Shown here in pieces: positions 22,646 to 33,349 of a stretch of DNA of 64,000 nucleotides. The stretch comes from Anaspis maculata (taxonomy: Eukaryota; Arthropoda; Insecta; Coleoptera; Scraptiidae). A model generated the notes under the pieces. That model searched no databases, was not told the DNA's origin, and was given only the letters and a program-made list of their open reading frames with translations. Location: the NCBI GenBank assembly GCA_949128115.1, contig OX421963.1:82903602-82967601 (forward strand), written 5' to 3'. Positions within the stretch are counted from its first letter, which is position 1. The number at the start of each line of letters is the position of its first letter. A program made the translations under genes and the position numbers.

Positions 22646-25600
22646 AATTCAAATTCAAATGATTTATTATTTTTTGAGAAAAAACTCTCATAACAATTGT
22701 AAAACAAGATCACACTTAACACTGATACTAATACATTTTAAAACAATACTGGTACACAAACCGTTCAACACATTTTAAAATATCACATCATTCGTTAAAA
22801 GCGAATGAGCGGAGCCTAAGCATTGCCATGATGTAATGTCCTAGCCTTTTAGCGCCTCTCTGATCAATACCCATCAAACAAACAATCAAATCGTCAAACG
22901 TCCCCAGCCCCGCAGGAAGAAGAGATCTGCAGCTGCGGTACAGGGGACATTCAAAAATCAGGTGATCAAGACTCTCGTGGCAGTGTAAATCACACAACGT
23001 ACAAAATTCAGAGGTGTTTATGTTATAAGTATTTCCATTGAAAGAAAAATTTGAGCGAAAAGTTATTGGCAAGTCTCACTTGTGCCACAAATCTCACGAA
23101 GTGTATTGGAATTTGAAATTCCAGATACTGCTGAGGCTCCTGCAAAATGGGTGGAAGGAAAAACACCGACTGTGGGGCGCGCTCCAGATATCTCAAGTCC
23201 TCCATAAACAATCTTTCTCTCAACGCGTCAATCATTTCAGCCTTTCTCGAGCTTAAATTTTCAAAATTGAGGTTATCCCAGAGATCGCGACAGTTCACAA
23301 CTTCAATGAGCTCAGCGAGCCGACCTGCCCAGTTATAACGCGTATCGACGGCGGACTCGTCGACCGAGTACAAACTGACCAGCCTGTCAAAGCACGTCCT
23401 AGGATATCTGCTGGTGGGCATCCGTAATTCAACAGCCAGGCAAGACAAGATTCAAATGTCAAGAGGGAAACCCTACTTATGCCCGTCTCCAGTCGAATCA
23501 GAGAACCAGAGGTCGACTTAGGCAGACACAAGAGTCGTCTAAAAAACTCCATCTGAACTCTCTCCAGTTGATCAGGATATCCCATCCGGCACAAAGGCAG
23601 GCAATGAGAAACGGACCCAAAAATCGCTGATTGAAACAGTGTCATCCTAGAAGATCACGAATTCAATTTCGATCTGATCATCAGGTCAAAAACCGCAGCG
23701 GATGCCTGTTTAGACTTCAGTACGGCTGCACGTGTCGTTTCGAGGAATAAAGAGGACGAAGAAAATGTGACCCCAAGGTATCGGTACTGCTTGACCACCT
23801 CAATCGGTTCATTATTGAAGTAGAAAACACCACTAGAAGAAGGCCCATCTCCCCTATGAAAGCAAAGGATCTTAGTTTTCCTCGTGTTGACATCTAACTC
23901 ATTTTCCAAACAATACCTTTCAAGCAGACCGAGTTTACAACCGAGGTCCACCTCCGAATCCGCGAGCAGCACTAGGTCGTCCGCGTACAGAAGCATCAGT
24001 ATGTCCCTGACGCCATCAATAAACAAACCTGAGGAACCGTTGGACCTGAAAAAAGTTTCCATATCGCCTATATACTGTGAAAAAAGAAATGGGCTGGGGC
24101 ACTTCCCTGCAGAACACCCGTCGTCACATCAGACCCCTCCGTGAGCTCATCGTTGACCCTGATCCGAACCGAAGCACATTCATAAAGAGACCGAACAGTT
24201 CTTATGATCTTAAAGCTGAGACCGTTTTTGTACAACTTGAACCATAATTTAGAATGATTTATGGAGTCGAAAGCTCTTAAAATCTACAAATGCAGCGAAC
24301 ACTCTCCGACGCCTCAGTCTAAGGTGGATCTGAGTGACACAACTAAGTGCGAACACGTTGTCCAAACAGCCACGGCCCTTCCGAAATCCTGACTGGCACT
24401 CAGCCCCAGCCAACTCCGCCCACCCCAACAATCGGTTCAGTAGAATCTGAGTAAAAATTTTAGTTTGACAATTCACCAGAGCTATCCCTCTGTAATTATT
24501 CGGGTCATCCTTTGGCCCACCCTTGTGCAACATTCTCAAAACGATTTCCGACCATCCCATAGGTAAACATTCAGTGTCGAAAATTCTTTTAAACATGGTG
24601 ACCAAGTACAGTAGCCAATTCTGAGGCAAATACTTTAGAAATTCGCTTCGTATGCCGTCACTGCCCGGTGCCTTATCATTTTCACTTTCAGACAGTACAC
24701 ATATTAGCTCGTCCAACGTTATAGCAGCATCAAGTGTGGGATTTCTGGCATCAATGAACACGTTGTAATCAAGTATTCTACTGGGATAAAGATTGCAGTA
24801 AAAAGCTGTCCACTCGCGAACAGTAAGCGGAGACGGTGAGTAACCGCGACGAAATCTGTTGACCGTCCGCCAGAATTGAGACTGATTCTTTGAGTTGCTC
24901 AGTTCGACCACAATACCTTTTTCGTGTTGGCTCTTTTTTGATTTTACAAGTGCACAGTATTTCTTCTTCGCTTCAATATAAGACTTGCACGCAGAATCAC
25001 TCCTATTTGAGCGAAAATCTCTAAGAAGTTTTCCTACTGATTTCATAGCAGTTCTACAGGCTTTATCAAACCAGGGGTTCCTGGGAATGCGGTGTCCAGA
25101 GAACTCGGCGCTCCCAACCACCATTCCGATAGACAGACATTGCCGTCTGCGTTATGGCTGTGCAGAAATTTCTATGCATCTCCACTTTCACCGGAGGCGC
25201 CACCAAAAAAGAAGACTCTAAGGACTGAACGTAATCGATGCATTTACTGTTGAACTACTTCAAATGAGTTGCAGTCGTCCCTCTGACCACCGGGCCAGCG
25301 AGTCTAATTGCCCGAGTCGGCAAATCAAGTCTTAAACAAATTGGGGAGTGGTCGGATAGAGTAATGCAGTCGAGGACCTCAAGACTCTTGACGATACCAA
25401 AGCAGTTGTGAGAGCACCAGACTAAGTCAATCACACTACTGCCCAAGGCACTACTAAAGATGAACTGAGCAGGTCTGTCGCCCCGCACTCTACCATTCAA
25501 CAAGGTCCATGAAAACTGACTCATGAGTCCCATCAGGTCGTGACCCCTGGGACTACACACGCGGTCAAGGCTTATTCTATCCTGATACAGAGCGCACCCC

Positions 25601-26062
25601 TCCAGCAAGCCCGAGACAGCCCCATCACTCCCACCCACCCTCGCATTGAAGTCGCCAGCCACAATACTGTTGGCTACAATCCAACAATGTCCTACAATTT
25701 CCGGAAACATTGACAAATTCTTTCAGCGAATACCTGCTGGAAACCTGATACTTCCTGATGAACCTGCAACATATTAAAAATTGACAGAGAGGGCTTAAAA
25801 TATACAAAACTAATCACAACTCTATAACTACTCATGACAACTTCAACGTTAATCCACCAGGGTGAGTCAAGTATCCTGACGTTAAAGACCTTCCTATAAA
25901 AAAATGCCAAGCCGCCGCTGGCCCTTCCACGTGACTTCTCCCTTACCGCAGGAGAGCTTATGACAGAACAGTGGTCAGCGAGAAAAGCGGGCACCTGGAC
26001 CTCAGATGTTGACCACGTCTCACAGACGCAGAAAAAATCTAATCCAAAGCCGGAAAAGACGG
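22646..26062 (-). mobile_element. 5'-truncated non-LTR retrotransposon (LINE), degenerate
   Basis: On the minus strand the element runs from an apurinic-type endonuclease (GLDFFCVCETWS near 26000; GDFNARVGGSDG near 25655; SDHSPICLRL near 25340), through reverse transcriptase (NDKAPGSDGIRSEFLKYL near 24690; FRKGRGCLDN near 24380; YADDLVLLADSE near 23985), to a C-terminal zinc knuckle CDLHCHESLDHLIFECPLY near 22980. It ends in a GAATTTGAATTTGA tail. At least four frameshifts or stops (about 25.7, 25.2, 24.25, 23.65 and 23.05 kb) make it inactive. The N-terminus of the endonuclease and any ORF1 are absent. CCTTTTTTTTAGTCA at 22631-22645 and CCTTTTTTTAGTCA at 26064-26077 look like the target duplication. 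The clade is uncertain. Confidence 0.9.
24249..25124 (-). pseudogene. LINE reverse transcriptase N-terminal half
   Basis: This is the longest uninterrupted frame of the LINE (291 codons). It holds the linker after the endonuclease, fingers motifs including NDKAPGSDGI, the PNNYRGIALVNC block, FRKGRGCLDN and the first catalytic aspartate in VDFK. A one-base insertion just after VDFK throws the frame off; the alternative frame would continue with the usual AFDSI. The catalytic YADD lies in the next segment (23655-24062), which is in the same frame as this one but separated by the shifted stretch. Confidence 0.85.
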
Positions 26063-26084
26063 ACCTTTTTTTAGTCACTTTCTC

Positions 26085-26828
26085 ACGTTAATTCATGGTT
26101 CTTTTCGGGCCATATTAGCCTACCTCCTTTTCATCACTTTTCTACGTTATCATTACGCATTTTGGATGAACGCTTCAACGAAGCTAATCATTTTAGTTCT
26201 TGTTCATCTCAAAAAATCTTTGCCCCTCCACAGGTCCCGGCAAAACTACGATGCAAATCTCCACAAAACCTATACGGATCTCCATAAAACCTCCGGGGAC
26301 CTCCAAGGCGAGGCAAGAAATCAAAACCACAACGGTCGCCCCCTCGTGAAAATCAGTACCGTTTCTGCTGCTACCAGATAATATTCTGGTATAATGGTGG
26401 TATCATTTCCTGATCCTGTGTAGTCGCCTTGTTCGAAACAATTTTGAATAACAACTCGGTAGCCTCAGCCCAATTACTCTGTTTTTTTTTTAGTCTTTTT
26501 TAAATCTTTGTTATCGAATTCTTGAAGCCGTCCAGAATGGGAACTGGATGTTACAATATTCTTGCACGGCCATCGCAAGTATTGTCCTTTTTTCTCTCCA
26601 GTCTTTCGGATTTTGGGCTTCCAGTTTGATAAATCATTTTGTTAGTGCTTTTACCATTCCGTCTTTTCCGCCTCTCACGCTGCTAGGTACGTAGGGTTTG
26701 GCGTTATTTCCAGATAGTCACCGGTAAGACTTGAAAGGAGCCAAAAATCAAACCTGAGTTGACCTAATTCAACGTAACCTATTCCGGAAACTTCAGCACG
26801 ATCAATTATAGCCCAAGAAAAATAGATT
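26085..26828. other. Non-coding stretch after the LINE
   Basis: CATGGTTCTTTTCGG and TAGCCTACCT occur both here (26094-26136) and left of the LINE (22602-22632). The target was thus a tandem duplication of about 58 bp. Beyond that no feature is seen. Confidence 0.5.
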
Positions 26829-27041
26829 TTGACCTCAAAAAAAATACTGTAGTCGTGAAAATCACAGGTTTTGTTCAGAATTTTGTGCTTTTTCCAAATT
26901 TTTGGTTTTCAGAAAAATCCCAGCGGAGGCTTTTTTTTTAAAGCTGTCAAAAATCTGAAAACTTATAATTCCGAACAATTTCAAATTGAGCTCAATTTTT
27001 CATGAGATTTCAAGTATACACAGTTATGTGAAGACTGCAAA

Positions 27042-28727
27042 TGTTGAGAATGAACATACGAACAATTCTGAACCAAAAACGATGGAAAATTCCATAGTTC
27101 TGTTGGAATATTCTGATTTTTTCTGTCAAATGTATATGATACAGGAAAAATAGTAAAAAAATCCGCTTAAACCTTGGAAAAAATATGGACGTCCTGAAAA
27201 TTTTATATTCTGTTTAGAATTGAATGCCCTTCTACATACCTGAAATTGACAGAAATCCCACCCCGGGGTTTTAAGTTATTGGAGGGGGGGTGATCAGTTG
27301 CATCTCAAAATGGAGGGGATGAACCCCGTTAATCCATTGGATGCAAATACATCTCAATTCGACGCATCATATCTCGTTGATACCATTTTGGAACAAAAAG
27401 TGTCGATCATTGTTGAGGGGGGGTCGTGGGAGGGGCGGAGCTCGGCTAGGTGATTCATTTTGTTTTCCTGGTCATATATAACCGATCACGACAAGTTTGG
27501 TATCTTTTCCGACTAAATTGAAACTCTTGACCTCGAATCCGATGTGTAAATTTGAATAGAAACATGTTTGAACAAGTTAACTTGAAAAAACTTGTTTTTT
27601 TCTTTGACAATTTTGATAATTTTTTTTCTCTGTTAGAGGTCTGAATCCCTAGAGAATAGTTCATGGTCCATTAGATTGAAGTGTCTCCTTTACGAAAGTC
27701 ATCTACTCGATGTACTATTTTGTTTCTGGATATTAAAAAATCAATTTGAACCTGTGAGTCGGTCCGGCGCGGTTTCTACTAATAACCAGAACACTAAAAC
27801 ATGCACTTGCAAATAAAAGTAGCTCAAACTATTGAACAAATAATAACTTATCTTTGAAAGTTTGAGGATCTCTGCAGAATTGAATTTGCTATAACATAAA
27901 ACAAAATCGCTATGGATCGCTCTGCAGGGTTTTGAGTTTGAGCTATTTATATTTGCAGGTGCATGTTGTAGTGTTTTGGTCAGTAGTAGACACCACGCTG
28001 GATCGACTCACAGGTTCAAATTGATTTTTTGATATCAAAAAACAAAATAATACGTTGAGTGAATGATTTTCGTGAAAAAGACACTTGAATCTAATGGCTC
28101 TTGAAAATTATTTGAGGATTTCAGACCTCCAACAGTGAAAAAAAAGCTGTCAAAATTGCCAAAGAAAAAAACAAGTTTTTTCAAGTCAACTTGTTCAAAC
28201 TTGTTTCTATTCAAATTTACACATCGGATTCGAGGTCAGGAGTTTCAATGTAGTCGGAAAAGATACCAAACTTGTCGTGATCGGTCATATATGACCAGGA
28301 AAACAAAAAGAATCACCTAGCCGAGCTCCGCCCCTCCCACGACTCCCCCCTCAACAATGATCGACACTTTTTGTTCCAAAATGGTATCAACGAGATATGA
28401 TGCGTCGAATTAAGATGTATTTGCATCCAATGGATTAACGGGTTTCATCCCCTCCATTTTGAGTTGCAACTGATCACCCCCCCTCCAATAACTCAAAACC
28501 CCGGGGTGGGATTCCTGTCAATTTCAGGTATGTAGAAGGGCATCCAATTCTGAACAGAATATGAGATTTTCAGGACGTCCATACTTTTTCCAAGGTTTCA
28601 GTGATTTTTTCACTATTTTTCCTGTATCATATACATTTGACAGAAAAAATCATAATATTCCAACAGAACTATGAAATTTTCCATCGTTTTTGGTTCAGAA
28701 TTGTTCGTATGTTTATTCTCAACATTT
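27042..28727. mobile_element. 1.7-kb palindromic element
   Basis: GTTGAGAATGAACATACGAA at 27042 is mirrored by TTCGTATGTTTATTCTCAAC ending near 28724, with arms of about 800 bp meeting near 27880. It interrupts one arm of the larger inverted repeat between CTGCAAAT and CGACGTGCG; the uninterrupted CTGCAAATCGACG survives inverted at about 33130. Frames at 27455-27664 (-) and 28135-28320 (+) are the same arm sequence and not separate genes. Confidence 0.75.
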
Positions 28728-28760
28728 CGACGTGCGAATCAAAGAACATCGTAAGTCGAT

Positions 28761-29763
28761 TTTGGGCGAAATTGAGTTATTGCATGGATCCTGATCAGAA
28801 AAATGAGCTTTTTCTAACAGTCTCGGCAGTTTTTTTCTGAAAATTTTATTCACTGAGATATAAGAAAAACAATAACATCTTAACTTTTTTCCTGCTCCAG
28901 TATCATCGTATGTAAAGATGCGATAAAATTGCACTCCGACGTTGTCATTCAGTAGTATACGTGTGAGATACGATGATATTATATTCAAATATCTTCACCT
29001 ACCCCTACCATGATGTAGGTAGTGGGTACCGTTATGAGTGTTGGCTCTTTCCTCGGCTATTTCGGTATAATTTGAAGACAGCATATTGGTACCTACTACT
29101 GTGTGCTATGAGTGGCAGCTCAGCGCTCTCAGCGCAGAAACTTGCAGAATGATGCCCGCTATTACTGATTGATTACCTAGTTATGGTGCGATTCTCTAAA
29201 AAATTACATTTCATAAAGTCTTTGTTACGTTGTTATTATCTAGGCAACAGCCAATGGCCGACACGAATTTTTACATAACAGAGCGTTTATGGAATGTTAT
29301 TTTTTACAGAATAGCACTCTAAGGCTGTAGATATACGCAGAGTATCAATATTTCTCCTCAAAAATAAAGATAAAGAGATATAGAGATTTTGATGGGATTC
29401 CATCGAATGGTTTTTGTCCACCTTGTTTCCGTTTGGATTAAGTACCCCACATTTTTTTAGAAGCCCAATAGCCCTAAAACACTAGAAAAGTTTCTAAAGG
29501 ATTACTGGGACATTTTTTGACAAACGAAAAAATTATCAACTATTTTATAATTTTGAAAGACGTAGAAAATTGAGCATAGAGCCGTTTTTTGAAAAAAATT
29601 GTTAACAAAAAAGGAGAACAATTTTTTTTCCACATAATCTAAAAAACGCTCTGTACTCAATTTTATAAAACATCAGTATACCGTTTAAAAAAATTAGGTT
29701 TTCATCCCCATTCTTAAGGGTGAAATCCTCAAAATTATTTTGACCTGCTGAGAATTAATACAG
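28761..29763. other. AT-rich filler within the large inverted repeat
   Basis: No gene. GTATCATCGTATGTAAAGAT at about 28900 and GATACGATGATATT at 28968-28981 are inverted to each other. Related words (GATATCATCGTATGTAAGGA) recur near 32848 and 32917, suggesting a further MITE family. Confidence 0.4.
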
Positions 29764-30062
29764 CCGTAAAAACGGAGTTGAATTGGTGAAATAAAGCGTT
29801 GCGAAATCAATCGCTGTGTTTATTCCTTGACCGAATCTCACTATTTAGGTCTCTTTCAAAAACTACAAGGATGCAGTTCGGTTTGAGCCCATTGGCATTT
29901 CCAAAAACAAAAACAAACTTTTTGATTTTTTGATTTTGGAAATGTCAATGAGCTCAACTTGAACCAAAGTACGTCCTTGTAGCTTTCGAAAGAGACCAAA
30001 ATGGTAAAATTCTGTCAAGGAATAAGCACGCAGCGATTGATTTCGCAACGCCTATTTTACCA
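29764..30062. mobile_element. Palindromic MITE, copy 1
   Basis: ACGGAGTTGAATTGGTGAAA and GCGTTGCGAAATCAATCGCT on the left are mirrored by AGCGATTGATTTCGCAACGC and ACTCCGT on the right, meeting in an A/T-rich centre near 29925. A related copy lies at 30990-31258. Confidence 0.7.
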
Positions 30063-30985
30063 ATATGACTCCGTCCTTGATTCAAACTTTCTTACTGAAA
30101 TTACGGAGGAAATTACGAACAAGAAAATCAAAATCAATGTTTTATTCATTTGAAACCAGATTAAAAATTTGGTATAACCCGTTCACTTTTTATTTTCAGC
30201 AAAATGACTTTTTGTACCAATAATTATCAAATACCGAAACGCACTATAGGTACCTAACGGATGATTCAGGCGAGATTTCACTAACCACCTACCCAGCGAT
30301 GGAACCATAAATTCCAAGTGTCGTAGTGGCTGTTTATGGGCCAAGCTCACCCCATCTGGGTCACAAAATTATGTATTGTACTCGTATAGGATGCTTGCTG
30401 TCGCTTTCTTTCACTACCAAACTCGTCATGCCATCGCATTCACGGGTCGGGTATGGGGCAGTTTTATTAGATAGGTAGTTGTAGTAAAGTCGAAAGCCGC
30501 CCAAATAATACAAAGACATTTCGACCAAACAAAACTGATAACCGTAGGAAAACTTTAGGTATCGACCTATAGTATGCATTAGCAGTACTCGGCTAGAAAT
30601 AATGTTACAAAAATTTATGATAATCTTTCACTCTATCTACAGGCCATTTAGGCATTTGGCTGACTTTCTCTACTGCCCATTCACATCGAAGTTAAAGAAA
30701 TAAGGATAAAGAGACCTTCAGTCGTAGGTTGTTAGATTGGGATAGAAAAGGAATCCGTCCACTGTTCATTGAAACTGAAAACTTTTTAACTGATGGAGAT
30801 GGTAAAAAATTTGCCGGGTGTTTTTAACTCATTCAAGTCATCTGGGTATGTCCTACAAAATGTGATATCTAGGTATTATAATTCCATCTAGCCGTCCTAA
30901 AAAAAACAATAAACCAATAAAACATATCTCACCCTCATCTGCATCGTAAACTAACCCATTGATGAATCAGATATTGTAAAAAATA
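30063..30985. other. Non-coding stretch between two MITE copies
   Basis: AT-rich, no gene or repeat recognised. It is bounded by ACTCCGTCC on the left and GGACGGAGT on the right, the ends of the two MITE copies. Confidence 0.35.
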
Positions 30986-30989
30986 TCTG

Positions 30990-31258
30990 ATTTAGGACGG
31001 AGTCATATTGGTAAAATAAGCGTTGCGAAATCAATCCCTGTGGGTTTATTCCGTTTATTCCTTGACCGATTCTTACCATTTAGATCTCTTTCGAAAGCTA
31101 CAAGGATGGAGATCGAGATGAGACCTTGGTTTGAGCCCATTGGCATTTCCAAAATCCAAAAATAATTTTATTGATTTTTGGATTTTGGAAATGCCAATGG
31201 GTTCAAACCAAAGTACATCCTCTAGCTATCGAAAGAGACCAAAATGGTAAGAATCGGA
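30990..31258. mobile_element. Palindromic MITE, copy 2, right end truncated
   Basis: Starts AGGACGGAGTCATATTGGTA and GCGTTGCGAAATCAATCCCT, then TTTGAGCCCATTGGCATTTC and its mirror GAAATGCCAATGGGTTCAAA around 31165. The right arm stops after AGACCAAAATGGTAAGAATCGG, so the last 70 or so bases are missing. Confidence 0.7.
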
Positions 31259-32062
31259 ATGCACTGGAACGACTTCCTATTCCATAGACGGATAACGGTT
31301 TTAATTGCAATGCTCACAAGCTCATTTTATTAAGATTAATTTTGTGAGTCTTGTGTTTTCAAGTTTCTTGACTGTTTATTACCTATAATTAATACTCAAT
31401 AAGTTCAATACTAAAGTCATCATCTGTATTCTTAGGGCGACTTCGACCAAAAGGCCTTTAAATCGAAACTGGTAATTTTCTTTCAATTAGCGTTTAGAAA
31501 TTTCACTCCAAATCTCCATATAAACAGGTAAAAGGAAAGAATAAAACCTATCACAGCCGACGACAGTCGAATTTCACGCGCGCCATCAGAGAAGGGTTTC
31601 AATTTGACAAGAAAAAATTTTTCTTTTTATAGGGTGAACTCTCTACAGTATTTTGGACGATAGGTCCGAGTGATTTTCCAATAAAAAACTTCAGCCAAAG
31701 ATGAAGCTGCAAATTTTTAAGCAATTTCCACTTCACCAACCTTGGCTCCAGATGTTTCATGGAAAAATCACTCGAACCTGTCGTGCATAGTACTGAAGAA
31801 AATCCATCCAGAGAAAAAGGATTTTTTTCTGGTCAAATGAAGGCCCTGGAGTGTTTTAAATATCTTTGCTGCGATATCGGTTTTTCTCGGATTTTTTCTT
31901 CTGTGCGCCTGTTCATTTGAAGATATGAAGTGAATCCTGAAACGTCAGTAAAAAAAAAATCACCAGCTTCGATTTAGATGCCTTCTAGTCGGAGTCACTC
32001 CAGACGTACATAAGACTCTCATGTTGAGAAATATATACGTATATAATTATTCACCATCTTTG
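31259..32062. other. Non-coding AT-rich stretch
   Basis: No gene seen. AAAAATCACTCGAACCTGTCG near 31763 and GGTCCGAGTGATTTTCC near 31663 form a loose inverted repeat around 31660-31785, possibly a further short palindromic element. Confidence 0.35.
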
Positions 32063-32064
32063 TA

Positions 32065-32623
32065 CAAGGTTCATGTATGAATTAGCCCCCCCTTGGAGAG
32101 TTCCCCTTGATTTCGAAAATGAAAAACGATTCTCACATGATTTTTTCTGTAGTTTTCTTATCTGTCCACAAATTTCTTTTGTGGTAGGTTTATTGCTTAC
32201 AGGGTGGAACATTCGAAATTTGAAATTTTTCTCACATTGAACACCCTGTATCTGATTATGGGAATCGATTCCGTCTTTCATCCTAATAGTGAATTTATAT
32301 CACACTTGGAATATTATGTGATAAAATACATGCGCAAAAGTTCGCTAAAGTTCGATATTTTTGAAAATTCTTCAATTTTTTCACATGTCTTTTTTTTTCG
32401 ATTTACCTATCAAGTGTGAAATATATATTCATAATCAGGATGAGGAGTATGAGAAAAAATTCCGATAATGCACCCTGTAAGCGACATACCACAGAGAATT
32501 TTTGAATTGGTGGATAGATCCGAAAAGTACGGAAAAATCATGTAAGAATCGTTTTTCAGTTTTAAAATCATGTTTAATCGGAATTCTTTGGTGGAGGGGT
32601 ATAATTCATACGTGAACACCCTG
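32065..32623. mobile_element. Nested palindromic element, CAGGGTG ends
   Basis: The right end CACCCTG-TA (ends 32623) is mirrored by a decayed left end CAAGGTTCATGTATGAATT at 32065. Inside, CAGGGTG at 32200 and CACCCTG ending at 32477 form a second pair, each next to TA. Outer arms are 135 and 146 bp. Rejoined without the inner part they would give GCTTAAGC centred on TA. The inner unit (278 bp) is itself an imperfect palindrome, with CTGATTATG and CACACTTG blocks mirrored. Confidence 0.65.
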
Positions 32624-33349
32624 TACTTACCACAATACTATAACCGACGCGTTAAACCATTTCTGGCCTGCCAAAACCAGCAATAAACATTCGTTTTGGT
32701 GAGATTCTGATATTCCGCTCTTTTCTGACAAACACATTAAATACTCACATCCACCAAGCCTCACCCGCTCACGCAACTTTTCCCACTCATCCAGGAAAAG
32801 ATTATCGTAACATTCTTAGCCTCATCAGAGAGACCAACCACCGTATTCGATATCATCGTATGTAAGGATACGCTTAAATCGTGGGCCTCAATCTGACAAT
32901 TTGTTTCTCTGATATCATCGTAAGTCAGGAAAAACCGTTTTCTCATCAATATTGCCAATTTTTCTCTCCACCGTTTAAAACTAGTCTATAAATAATTCAA
33001 TTTTACCAAGTGTCAAGTCTTTATTTTGAACAGGACAAAAGTTATGAATTTTTAAAGTTGAAAATCTTCTTTGCGCTCTCCTGAAAAGTAGCATTTATCG
33101 ACTTACGATGTTCTTTGATTCGCACGTCGATTTGCAGTCTCCACATAACTGTGTATACTGGAAATCTCATGAAAAATTGAGCTTAATTTGAAATTGTTCA
33201 GAAATATCAGTCTTCAGACTTTTGACAGCTCTAAAAAAAAAGCCTCCAATGGGATTTTTCTGAAACTCAAAAATTTGGAAAGAGCATAAAATTCTGAACA
33301 GAACCTGTGATTTTCACGACTACAGTATTTTTTTTGAGGTTGAAGTGAT

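Larger units (their letters stand above)
26829..33349. mobile_element. Large inverted-repeat structure, about 6.5 kb
   Basis: 26829-27041 (TTTTGACCTCAAAAAAAATA, TCAAGTATACACAGTTATGT) returns inverted at about 33132-33349. The arm continues, after an inserted palindrome, at 28728-28760, mirrored at 33098-33131 (CGACGTGCGAATCAAAGAAC). The interior holds other palindromic elements and no intact gene. It may be one element expanded by insertions or an inverted duplication of two copies. Confidence 0.6.
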
